NCBI GenBank assembly: GCA_021788685.1
Contig: JAJYKH010000207.1
Location: 1 to 5,587 of the forward strand
Length of the DNA: 5,587 nucleotides
Source: Deltaproteobacteria bacterium
GTDB lineage: Bacteria > Desulfobacterota > Desulfobulbia > Desulfobulbales > UBA5123
Direction of reading: 5' to 3'
Part shown: in pieces, positions 1 through 5,572 of the stretch
Layout: each line of letters opens with the position of its first letter
Numbering within the stretch: position 1 is the stretch's first letter
The notes under the pieces: model-generated
Told to the model about the DNA's origin: nothing
What the model saw: the letters and a program-made list of their open reading frames with translations, nothing else
The model's database searches: none
Program-made: the position numbers and the translations under genes

Positions 1-493
1 ATTCACCGGCACGGAAAGCCCTCCCGAGGAGGGAGGAGGCCAGGGCAGCAAACTGGATCATGGTCCCTTCGCGGCCGATGGTAATGCCTCCGCTCACGCC
101 GAGGAGGGAGGAGCCCGTCCGGATGAGGTTCGGGCCGAGCGGCAGGATGCCGTCGCCCACGCGCACCGCCTCCATGTATTCGGGTCCGCGCGGCCGCTTG
201 ATCCAGCGATGGTTCGCGCACATGCCCAGCCCGCACACGGTGCCGGCGATGGCCGGCGTCGCCACGCGAGCCCATAACGGCAACGAACGCGCGGCCGCGA
301 CCAAATGCTCCTGGGAGGAATAGAAGTGAACGATCAGGTACATCGCCGAGCGGAACAGCTCAACGGCAAGGGAACCGATGACGCCGACCACTGCCGCTAC
401 GAGAAGCATCGGCGCCATCGGATCGAGACCAACACCAGAGGGGCAAGTGGAGTGCTCCGACCGCGCGGCATGGGACATCGTAGAATTTTTCAC
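1..493 (-). CDS. CLC-family chloride channel/transporter, ClcB-like (N-terminal part, cut by window edge)
   Basis: Integral membrane protein of the CLC family, which moves chloride as a channel or as a Cl-/H+ antiporter. Only the first 164 codons are in the window and the frame is still open at base 1. Hydrophobic helices are visible at about residues 27-58 and 73-92. The stretch around residues 104-160 (PEYMEAV, then SGGITIGREGTMIQ, then ALASSLLGR) matches the CLC selectivity-filter region, with the signature GREG at 140-143. The usual proline after GREG is Thr144, and no GSGIP-type motif precedes it. Both traits recall E. coli ClcB (which has GREGA, from memory) more than ClcA. Start: GTG at 493-491 sits 2 nt after AGAGGA. 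An in-frame ATG at 478-476 is possible, but the same ribosome site is then 18 nt away. Family assignment is firm; transport mode and start are not. Confidence 0.88.
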   Translation of the reverse strand, partial: MKNSTMSHAARSEHSTCPSGVGLDPMAPMLLVAAVVGVIGSLAVELFRSAMYLIVHFYSSQEHLVAAARSLPLWARVATPAIAGTVCGLGMCANHRWIKRPRGPEYMEAVRVGDGILPLGPNLIRTGSSLLGVSGGITIGREGTMIQFAALASSLLGRAFRAGE

Positions 494-1029
494 ATTCCTC
501 TCTTTGGTTCCTTTGTTATTTTGCCGATTGCCGGGGAGAAACGTCCATTCCTCGTGGTGCCATGGCCATGGCAATTCCCCGGGCACCCATCAGTCGTTGC
601 GCTGTGCCCGATGGGGCCTGACAGGCGCAACCGCCCGCCGCCGATTGCCTGATCGCAGCTCCTGGTTGGTTCCCTTTGTCTTTATCTCCCGTGCTTTTCG
701 CCCGCGGTCATGGGCGGCCGCTGGACGGCTGGTGGCCCGGAGCACGGCATCCTGCTATCTCCCCGGAACAGCCTGGAATCCTCCCGTGGAAAGGCGTTCC
801 ATCTGTTTAACTGACGGTTGCGGTAATTTCAACCGAATAGTTCCCTGCTGCAATCACACTTGAAACGGTGCCGCAGATCCGCCGCGAGACCTGGCTCGAC
901 AAGCACAGCTGGGCACGGGCATGGGGTACTGCGTTCTTGCCCGGGAAGGGGCCATCGATCGGCACGCCGGGCGTCGGCCGCTCCTCGGGCAAGGGCCACA
1001 AAAGCGTTTGGCAAGGAGGGGCAATTTAG
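494..1029. other. Long intergenic region without a convincing gene
   Basis: This gap separates the divergent CLC and marR genes. The open frames here lack a plausible start with a ribosome site and lack recognisable protein motifs. It holds a 16-bp perfect palindrome (558-573) and a 6-bp inverted repeat with a 9-nt spacer (CGGTTG 815-820 and CAACCG 830-835). A 10-mer, GCCGATTGCC, is repeated at 523-532 and 640-649. A similar pair, TTGGTTCCTTTGT near 504-516 and TTGGTTCCCTTTGT near 665-678, flanks the 10-mers in the opposite order. No clear tRNA, insertion sequence or sigma-70 promoter was seen. The promoters for both flanking genes presumably lie here. Confidence 0.5.
558..573. repeat. 16-bp perfect palindrome (possible operator for the CLC gene)
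   Basis: TGCCATGGCCATGGCA reads identically on both strands. It lies 65 bp upstream of the proposed CLC start. It is nested inside a second inverted repeat, CCGGGGA at 531-537 and TCCCCGG at 576-582. A perfect dyad of this size in a promoter-proximal gap fits a dimeric regulator site, but no known regulator consensus was recognised. Confidence 0.35.
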
Positions 1030-1041
1030 TTAGCTTGCTAA
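1030..1041. promoter_or_regulatory. SlyA/MarR-type operator at the marR start
   Basis: TTAGCTTGCTAA is a dyad with 5-bp arms and a 2-bp centre. Read on the minus strand it is TTAGCAAGCTAA, the published SlyA consensus. It directly precedes or overlaps the start of a MarR-family gene, as expected for autoregulation. The preceding bases TTTAGT (1025-1030) resemble a -10 hexamer overlapping the box, but no good -35 is at the right distance. A TTGGCA at 1008-1013 would instead need a weak -10 inside the box. Confidence 0.7.
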
Positions 1042-1496
1042 TGAATTTCGCTTTGAGAGAGACCATGCAGCGGCTCGATCCCCACGAAAGCCTGGGCTTT
1101 CATTGCAACCTTACCCAGAAGGCATTCCTTGGCGCCCTGGAGAAGCATCTCCGGGGGTCCGGCGTGAGCCCGGGCCAGCATGTAGCCCTGGCGCAGCTCA
1201 TTGCCTCCGGACCGGTCTCGCAATCCGAGCTCGTCAGCCGCCTCTCTATTACCCCTGCGACCGGGGTCCGACTCATCGACCGCATGGAGCGCGACGGCTG
1301 GGTGGTGCGCCGACCCGACCCGACCGACGGCCGCGTGAAGCTCGTGGTGCCGACCCCCCGGGCCGCCGTGGCTTGGAAGCAGATCTCCGAGGCGGGGCGG
1401 AAGGTGCTGGCCCGGGCCTACCGGGGCATCTCCGCCGCCGAGCTCGAGACTGTCAAGCAGGTGCTGGCCCGGGTACGGCAGAACCTCGGAGGCTAA
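1041..1496 (+). CDS. MarR-family transcriptional regulator
   Basis: DNA-binding regulator of the MarR/SlyA family, which as dimers usually repress their own operon and release DNA on binding a small ligand. The 151-residue product has the winged-helix layout: an N-terminal dimerisation helix (about 20-40), then helices through SQSELVSRLSI (60-70). The recognition helix is TPATGVRLIDRMERDG (71-86), the wing is RRPDPTDGRVKLVVPT (90-105) with the family's D-x-x-D-x-R signature, and the C-terminal helices follow (106-149). Start choice is uncertain. ATG 1041 overlaps the operator and lies 19 nt from AAGGAGGGG (1013-1021). ATG 1065 has GAGAGAG close by, would give 143 residues and would leave the operator untranslated. 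It is the first gene of a same-strand unit, with 57 nt before the next gene. The ligand is unknown; efflux control is inferred from the downstream pump. Confidence 0.9.
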   Translation: MNFALRETMQRLDPHESLGFHCNLTQKAFLGALEKHLRGSGVSPGQHVALAQLIASGPVSQSELVSRLSITPATGVRLIDRMERDGWVVRRPDPTDGRVKLVVPTPRAAVAWKQISEAGRKVLARAYRGISAAELETVKQVLARVRQNLGG

Positions 1497-1510
1497 TTTT
1501 TGCCCATATA

Positions 1511-1524
1511 GTTAGCATGCCAAC
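1511..1524. promoter_or_regulatory. Second MarR/SlyA-type operator, before the TrmO-like gene
   Basis: GTTAGCATGCCAAC matches its reverse complement at 12 of 14 positions. Aligned with the box before marR, the two share TAGTTAGC-N-TGC-N-AA. It lies in the 57-nt gap between marR and the TrmO-like gene, 29 nt before the ATG. A -10-like TATAGT (1507-1512) overlaps its left edge, so a separate repressible promoter for the downstream genes is plausible, although no good -35 is visible. The site suggests that marR and the downstream genes can be controlled by the same protein at two points. Confidence 0.65.
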
Positions 1525-1553
1525 TTTTAACGTCTTCAGAAAGGAGTGGAGCC

Positions 1554-1970
1554 ATGGAGGAAACCAGGTACGTGCTGCGGCCGGTGGGCGTCGTCCGCTC
1601 ATCGCTTGTCTCTCGTGAGAGCTGCCCGAAACAGGGATGGGAAGGGGCCCCCGAGGCCTGGCTGGAAATCGACCCCGCCTTCGCCGATGGACTCGACGGC
1701 CTCAGTGTCGGGGCCGAAATCCTGATTCTGACGTGGCTGCATGAGGGGCGGCGCGATGTGCTCCGGGTCCATCCCCGGGGGAACCCCGATGCCCCCCTCC
1801 GGGGCGTTTTTGCCACCAGGTCGCCGGACCGCCCCAATCCCGTCGGCCTCCACCGGGTGACCGTGACGGCGATCGGGGAGGGCACGATCGGGGTCCGCCC
1901 CCTGGAGGCCCTGGACCACACGCCGGTCATCGACATCAAGCCGGTTCTGCACCAGGCCGACGAGCGGTAG
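1554..1970 (+). CDS. Short TrmO-like (TsaA/YaeB family) SAM-dependent methyltransferase-type protein
   Basis: Member of the TrmO (TsaA/YaeB/VirR) family. E. coli TrmO uses S-adenosylmethionine to N6-methylate t6A37 of tRNA-Thr. The family core is clear: the N-terminal strand PVGVVRS (10-16), the SAM-site signature RGVFATRSPDRPNPVGLHRV (83-102), and HTPVIDIKP (122-130). The protein is only 138 residues, against roughly 235 for E. coli TrmO, and stops just after the IDIKP motif, so the C-terminal domain of the canonical enzyme is absent. It may therefore be a stand-alone SAM-binding domain with another substrate. Start: ATG 1554 follows AAGGAG with an 8-nt gap, a strong site. The next gene begins 25 nt downstream, indicating co-transcription. 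Family is sure; tRNA methylation is not, so no gene symbol is given. Confidence 0.88.
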   Translation: MEETRYVLRPVGVVRSSLVSRESCPKQGWEGAPEAWLEIDPAFADGLDGLSVGAEILILTWLHEGRRDVLRVHPRGNPDAPLRGVFATRSPDRPNPVGLHRVTVTAIGEGTIGVRPLEALDHTPVIDIKPVLHQADER

Positions 1971-1995
1971 CCGCCTGCCCGCCGGAGGTGAGGAG

Positions 1996-2523
1996 ATGCT
2001 GCTGAACCGTTACCGGATCGAGATGTTCCGTCCTGCCTGCAACGCCAGTTTTCAAAGCCTGAATTGCCATGCCCAACTGGAAGAGGATATCGGCGAGGTG
2101 ATCCCTTACCTCAACGCCGTTCTCGGGGGCACCGGGTTTACGAGAGAGCCGCCTTCGGTGATGTTCCGGGTCCATGGCCGGCTCATTGCCGTCCACCCCA
2201 GGAAAATCGCGATCAACGCGCTCAACGATGCCGAGGAGGCCGAGAAGATCCTGCGATGGCTGCAACAGGAGATCAACGAGGCCTGGGAAAGGCGGGAGGC
2301 GATCACCCCCAGCTATGCAGCGGCCCCCAGGCCGCAGCCGATGGCGGTTGTGAAGCTCCTGCCCAAAACCAACTGCGGTGAATGCGGGCAGGCCACCTGC
2401 CTGCTGTTTTCGACCCTCGTGGTGCAAGGGGTGCTCGGCGCGGAAGGATGTCCCCGGATCAGCCGGGGAAACAGGGAAAGAATGGAAGAATATCTGGCAC
2501 GATTCCCCCGTATCGATTACTGA
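1996..2523 (+). CDS. Uncharacterised Fe-S protein with C-terminal Cx2Cx4Cx16C motif
   Basis: A soluble 175-residue protein with no signal peptide or membrane segment. The C-terminal part (about 118-153) reads LLPKTNCGECGQATC and then GCP. Its cysteines 127, 130, 135 and 152 have Cx2Cx4Cx16C spacing, which is the pattern of the 4Fe-4S domain found in RnfB and in the corrinoid Fe-S protein AcsC. The N-terminal part (1-105) belongs to no family I can name. It has two more cysteines (15 and 24), VHPRKIAINAL (66-76) and an acidic amphipathic helix (about 78-98). GGAGGTGA lies 4 nt before the ATG. The gene follows the TrmO-like gene by 25 nt and precedes the efflux gene by 40 nt, so it is almost certainly in the same transcript. 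Role unknown: electron transfer or a redox/metal-sensing partner is possible. Confidence 0.82.
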   Translation: MLLNRYRIEMFRPACNASFQSLNCHAQLEEDIGEVIPYLNAVLGGTGFTREPPSVMFRVHGRLIAVHPRKIAINALNDAEEAEKILRWLQQEINEAWERREAITPSYAAAPRPQPMAVVKLLPKTNCGECGQATCLLFSTLVVQGVLGAEGCPRISRGNRERMEEYLARFPRIDY

Positions 2524-2563
2524 CAAGGGCACCCGGCCCCAAATCAATCTGGACAGCCAAAAT

Positions 2564-3796
2564 ATGAGCAACAACGTGAATGCAGCCACCGCATCCCCTT
2601 CGGCCTCGGCCGAAAAGACCGCCTTCGCCATCCTGGTCATCATCAGCGTGTGCCATCTGCTCAACGACACGCTGCAGACCCTGCTGTCGGCGATTTACCC
2701 GCTCCTCCAGACCAGCTACGGGTTGAGCTTCGCCCAGATCGGGGTCATCACCCTCACCTTCCAGGGCACGGCCTCGGTCCTCCAGCCCATGGTCGGCTTT
2801 CTCACCGACCGCCACCCGCGGCCCTATTCCCTGGCGGTGGGGATGGGACTCACCCTGACCGGGCTGGTGCTGTTTTCCCGGGCCGCGAGCTACCCGGTGC
2901 TGCTGGTGGCCGCGTCCCTGGTGGGCACCGGCTCCTCGGTGTTCCACCCCGAGTCGTCGCGGGTGGCGCGGATGGCCTCCGGCGGCCGCCACGGGCTGGC
3001 CCAGTCCCTGTTCCAGGTGGGAGGCAACGCGGGCGGGGCCATCGGGCCGCTGCTCGCCGCCCTCATCGTCCTCCGCCATGGGCAGGCGAGCCTCGCCTGG
3101 TTTTCCCTGGCCGCCTTGCTGGGCATTTATCTCCTGATCAAGGTCGGCCACTGGTACAAGAGCCACGGCCTCCGGCGGCTCACGCCGCGCTCCGCGGCCG
3201 CGGCCTGCCGGGCCAGCTTGCCGCGCGGCCGGGTGGTCCTCACCCTGGCGATGCTCCTGGCCCTCATGTTCTCGAAGTTCTTCTACATGGCCTCAATGTC
3301 GAGCTACTACACCTTCTTTCTGATCGGCAAGTTCCATGTCCCGGTGCGGAGCGCCCAGCTCCACCTCTTCGTCTTCTTCGGCGCCGTGGCGGCCGGCACC
3401 CTGGCCGGCGGCTCCTTCGGGGACCGCTTCGGCCGGAAGGTGGTGATCTGGGTTTCGATCCTGGGGGTGCTGCCCTTCACCCTGGCCTTGCCGTACGCCA
3501 ACCTGTTCTGGACCGGAGTGCTCACCGTGCCCATCGGCATGATCCTGGGTTCCGCCTTTCCGGCCATCGTGGTCTATGCCCAGGAGCTCCTTCCGGCCCA
3601 GGTCGGCACCGTGGCCGGGATGGCGTTCGGTCTGGCCTTTGGCTTGGGCGGGATCGGCGCCGCGGTGCTGGGGCACCTGGCGGACGTGACCAGCATGGCG
3701 TTCGTGTTCCGGGTGTGCTCGTATCTCCCCGCCATCGGCCTGGTGGCCCTGTTTCTGCCCGACCTCAAGCGGGGTCTGCCATCCGGCCGTGAGTGA
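2564..3796 (+). CDS. fsr: Fsr-type MFS efflux transporter (fosmidomycin resistance protein family)
   Basis: Inner-membrane major facilitator superfamily pump of 410 residues, close in length to E. coli Fsr. Fsr exports the phosphonate fosmidomycin, probably by proton antiport. Stretches that line up with the E. coli protein as I know it include HLLND (31-35), AIYPLLQ (43-49), GTGSSVFHPESSRVARMASG (121-140), FSKFFYMASMSSYYTFFL (236-253) and VYAQELLP (337-344). MFS motif-A-like loops occur at GFLTDRHPRP (78-87) and GGSFGDRFGRK (282-292), and about 12 hydrophobic segments are seen, with a cytoplasmic loop near 198-222. Start: ATG 2564 gives an N-terminus like Fsr, but the ribosome site before it is poor, so translation may be coupled to the gene ending 40 nt upstream. 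The frame is open further upstream only through overlap with that gene. Native substrate is not shown by the sequence. Confidence 0.93.
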   Translation: MSNNVNAATASPSASAEKTAFAILVIISVCHLLNDTLQTLLSAIYPLLQTSYGLSFAQIGVITLTFQGTASVLQPMVGFLTDRHPRPYSLAVGMGLTLTGLVLFSRAASYPVLLVAASLVGTGSSVFHPESSRVARMASGGRHGLAQSLFQVGGNAGGAIGPLLAALIVLRHGQASLAWFSLAALLGIYLLIKVGHWYKSHGLRRLTPRSAAAACRASLPRGRVVLTLAMLLALMFSKFFYMASMSSYYTFFLIGKFHVPVRSAQLHLFVFFGAVAAGTLAGGSFGDRFGRKVVIWVSILGVLPFTLALPYANLFWTGVLTVPIGMILGSAFPAIVVYAQELLPAQVGTVAGMAFGLAFGLGGIGAAVLGHLADVTSMAFVFRVCSYLPAIGLVALFLPDLKRGLPSGRE

Positions 3797-3867
3797 AAAA
3801 ATTCCGTGATTTTATAAAGAATGACTTGGTGGGCGGCAGCCGCATCTTTCCGCCCTCGCCAACCTTA

Positions 3868-3882
3868 CCGCCTGGGAGGCGG
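3868..3882 (+). terminator. Weak candidate hairpin after fsr
   Basis: CCGCCT and AGGCGG form a 6-bp GC-rich stem with a 3-nt GGG loop, 71 nt after the fsr stop. A short TTTT follows only after 8 more bases (3891-3894), so this is a poor match to an intrinsic terminator. No better plus-strand terminator is seen in 3797-3985. Confidence 0.2.
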
Positions 3883-3944
3883 AACCGCCGTTTTCGCCGG
3901 TGGAGAGGGAATCGGCGGGACTGGGTTGGCCCGCTCGAAGGTAT

Positions 3945-3980
3945 GAGGAAAAGGGGAGAGGGAACCATCCCTCTCCCCTT
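3945..3980 (-). terminator. Intrinsic terminator of the cytochrome gene
   Basis: AAGGGGAGAGGG (3951-3962) and CCCTCTCCCCTT (3969-3980) form a perfect 12-bp stem with a 6-nt loop. On the minus strand the stem begins 5 nt after the TAG stop of the cytochrome gene and is followed by TTTTCCTC, a short U tract. On the plus strand no T run follows, so it acts mainly for the minus-strand gene. It may still slow convergent transcripts arriving from fsr. Confidence 0.8.
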
Positions 3981-3985
3981 CGTTA

Positions 3986-5410
3986 CTAGTCGTCGCTCGA
4001 TTTGCTTGAATAGCTGGAGTAATCGCTGCTCGATGTGCTTGAGCTGCTTGATGTGCTTGAACCGTGGGGCGAACCGCCGTAAGGCCTGTCGGTGTGGCAG
4101 GCATTGCACGACGTGGCACCCAGGGGCTGAGAGGAGCCCTGGAGGTTGATCATCTGCTGGTTGTCCTTGGCCAGGGTGGACGGGTAGAGCGCATGCGGCT
4201 CGCCGTGGCAGGTGGAGCACAGGATCTTGTTGTCTTCATGCCCCCTGCTGTTCAGGTACTTGCCGAAGATGCCCGTGCTCAGGTAACCGTTGCCTTCGCC
4301 GGTATTGCTGTGGCAGGTGGCGCACTGGGGCAGGGTCGCATCCGACCAGGGCTGGTCCATCTGGTGCTGGGCCACCCGTTGGTTCAGGTCGCCATGGCAG
4401 TCGGTGCACCAGACGTTGTGGGCCGGGGTGCCGATGGTCTTTTGGGTGTGGAGGCCGCGGTAGCAGTTCACGCCGTTGCCTGGATGGCACCTGTAGCAGT
4501 CGGTGGCCAGGTTCGGGTCCATGGACAGGGCGGCCTTGCTCTGCACGTGGAACCGGTGGAGCACATCGGAGAAGGTGTACTGGGATACCGGGTAGCCGGC
4601 GTAGCCGGGCGGGGTGGACTCGCCCATGGCTGGATCGAGATGGCACTGGGAGCAGCGGATGGGGCCGGGGACCCCATCGCCGTCCGGGTCGATTTTGGCG
4701 ATGTTAATGCCGGTGTCCCGCTGATGGAGGTAGCCCATGGCCTGGAAGGAGCCGTCAGGGGTGGCCGGGAAGCCGTAGTCCGCCGCCACCTGGAGGTGGC
4801 AGGAGCAGCAGCCGCCGAAGCCCGCCGGGGCCACGGTGTTGGTCTGGGCCAGCAGGGTGTTGGTGGCCCGGTCATACACCTTGATGTTGGCTGTGAGGAA
4901 AGGGTTTCGTTTGGGCCCGCCCAAGGGATCGATCATGACGCCGTTGGGGTCGATATTGGGATAGGCGGGGATGCCTTTGATCTCCCACCATCCCTGATCG
5001 CTGTGGGCTTGCATCTCGCCACTCAGCTTGGCGCCGGTGAGACCCTGATAATTGCCTTTGGAGTCTTTGGGGTTGAAGCCGGGGAAAAGCTTGGGCGCGT
5101 TTTTGACCCAGCTCTGGTAATACGGGTCGGCATCCAGGGCGGCCTTGGTATCCTCGACGATGTTGTACACCACGCGAATTTTGGTCGGGTCGGCCATGAT
5201 CTGGGGCTCCGAACCGCGCCGGATGACCTGCGCCCGCAAGGTGTTGAACGGGGGCAGCAGCATGAATTTGTCAAAGGTCATGCAAACGCAGTGCATGCCG
5301 AGATCGTTCGTGGCCGCGACCACCACGGACGGGCCGCTCGCCGCGCTGGCAACTCCGGTGGTGAGGACCATTGTCGCCAACGCCCCACCTAACAGATAAA
5401 TTTTCTTCAT
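3986..5410 (-). CDS. Secreted heptaheme c-type cytochrome with serine-rich C-terminus
   Basis: Exported multiheme cytochrome of 474 residues. A Sec signal peptide is clear: MKK, a hydrophobic core (about 5-18), then VASA with likely cleavage after residue 23. Seven CXXCH heme c sites occur at 201 (CCSCH), 253 (CSQCH), 305 (CYRCH), 335 (CTDCH), 363 (CATCH), 398 (CSTCH) and 435 (CNACH). Residues 28-200 form a heme-free N-terminal domain that opens with NDLGMHC (35-41) and PPFNTLRAQV (53-62), a pattern I associate with hypothetical cytochromes of respiratory bacteria. Extra cysteines are 41, 43, 202 and 316. The last 25 residues are mostly Ser/Thr and end in two Asp. A periplasmic or extracellular electron-transfer role is inferred; donor and acceptor are unknown. 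ATG 5410 has AGGA only 1 nt away and a GGGAG about 10 nt away. A strong terminator follows the stop, so no gene follows it in a shared operon. Confidence 0.93.
   Translation of the reverse strand: MKKIYLLGGALATMVLTTGVASAASGPSVVVAATNDLGMHCVCMTFDKFMLLPPFNTLRAQVIRRGSEPQIMADPTKIRVVYNIVEDTKAALDADPYYQSWVKNAPKLFPGFNPKDSKGNYQGLTGAKLSGEMQAHSDQGWWEIKGIPAYPNIDPNGVMIDPLGGPKRNPFLTANIKVYDRATNTLLAQTNTVAPAGFGGCCSCHLQVAADYGFPATPDGSFQAMGYLHQRDTGINIAKIDPDGDGVPGPIRCSQCHLDPAMGESTPPGYAGYPVSQYTFSDVLHRFHVQSKAALSMDPNLATDCYRCHPGNGVNCYRGLHTQKTIGTPAHNVWCTDCHGDLNQRVAQHQMDQPWSDATLPQCATCHSNTGEGNGYLSTGIFGKYLNSRGHEDNKILCSTCHGEPHALYPSTLAKDNQQMINLQGSSQPLGATSCNACHTDRPYGGSPHGSSTSSSSSTSSSDYSSYSSKSSDD
3999..4060 (-). repeat. Degenerate tandem repeats encoding the serine-rich tail
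   Basis: On the plus strand GATGTGCTTGA occurs at 4032-4042 and 4050-4060, exactly 18 bp (six codons) apart. A related copy, GATTTGCTTGA, is at 3999-4009, 33 bp (eleven codons) earlier. All copies keep the reading frame, so the Ser/Thr tail of the cytochrome appears to have grown by in-frame duplication. Confidence 0.6.
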
Positions 5411-5449
5411 TTCCTTGTCTCTCCCGAATGGGAATCTTTTGTTTTTCTC

Positions 5450-5473
5450 TTTCCCTCCGTCGGTGGAGGGAAA
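5450..5473. promoter_or_regulatory. Hairpin in the cytochrome gene leader
   Basis: TTTCCCTCC (5450-5458) and GGAGGGAAA (5465-5473) form a perfect 9-bp inverted repeat with a 6-nt loop, 39 bp upstream of the cytochrome ATG. Neither strand shows a T run after it, so it is not an ordinary terminator. It could be a protein-binding dyad or a 5' mRNA stem affecting stability or translation. Confidence 0.45.
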
Positions 5474-5541
5474 CCGAATCTGCGGAACTGCTGGCCAAAC
5501 TTCCGTTCACCACCTCCTTTTGCTTGGGGTCATCGCATGTG

Positions 5542-5572
5542 CAGCATTTATTATGAGGAAAAAATAAAAAAA
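5542..5572 (-). promoter_or_regulatory. T-rich tract and possible -10 upstream of the cytochrome gene
   Basis: On the minus strand a TTTTTTTATTTTTT tract (5572-5559) is followed by CATAAT (5555-5550), a -10-like hexamer, about 140 bp before the cytochrome start. No recognisable -35 lies at the right distance. The T tract follows GC-rich sequence (5587-5573) that could be the 3' arm of a terminator stem cut off by the window edge. It could therefore end an upstream minus-strand gene, act as an AT-rich promoter element, or both. Confidence 0.3.

Noticed and set aside
3..275. 90-codon minus-strand frame at the left edge
   Set aside because: It is an Arg/His-rich shadow in a different frame from the CLC protein, which is recognisable by its GREG motif.
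841..1029. Open plus-strand frame just before marR with somewhat protein-like composition
   Set aside because: It lies between two in-frame stops, has no ATG or ribosome site, and its translation matches no family I recognise. A decayed gene end cannot be excluded.
921..1040. 40-residue N-terminal extension of the MarR protein from ATG 921
   Set aside because: The extension has no MarR-like sequence and would place the operator and a ribosome-site-like AAGGAGGGG inside the coding region.
2650..3792. 380-codon plus-strand frame inside the efflux gene
   Set aside because: It is very rich in Pro, Arg and Gly and out of frame with the clear Fsr sequence; an alternate-frame artefact.
4064..5392. 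442-codon plus-strand open frame opposite the cytochrome gene
   Set aside because: It is a GC-rich antisense shadow, heavy in Val, Gly and Ala with no recognisable motif, while the minus strand has a signal peptide and seven heme motifs.
5271..5513. 80-codon minus-strand frame starting GTG beside a strong ribosome site
   Set aside because: The product is Arg-rich and lacks any motif, and it overlaps the cytochrome signal peptide in another frame. Kept only as a possible leader in the findings, not as a gene.
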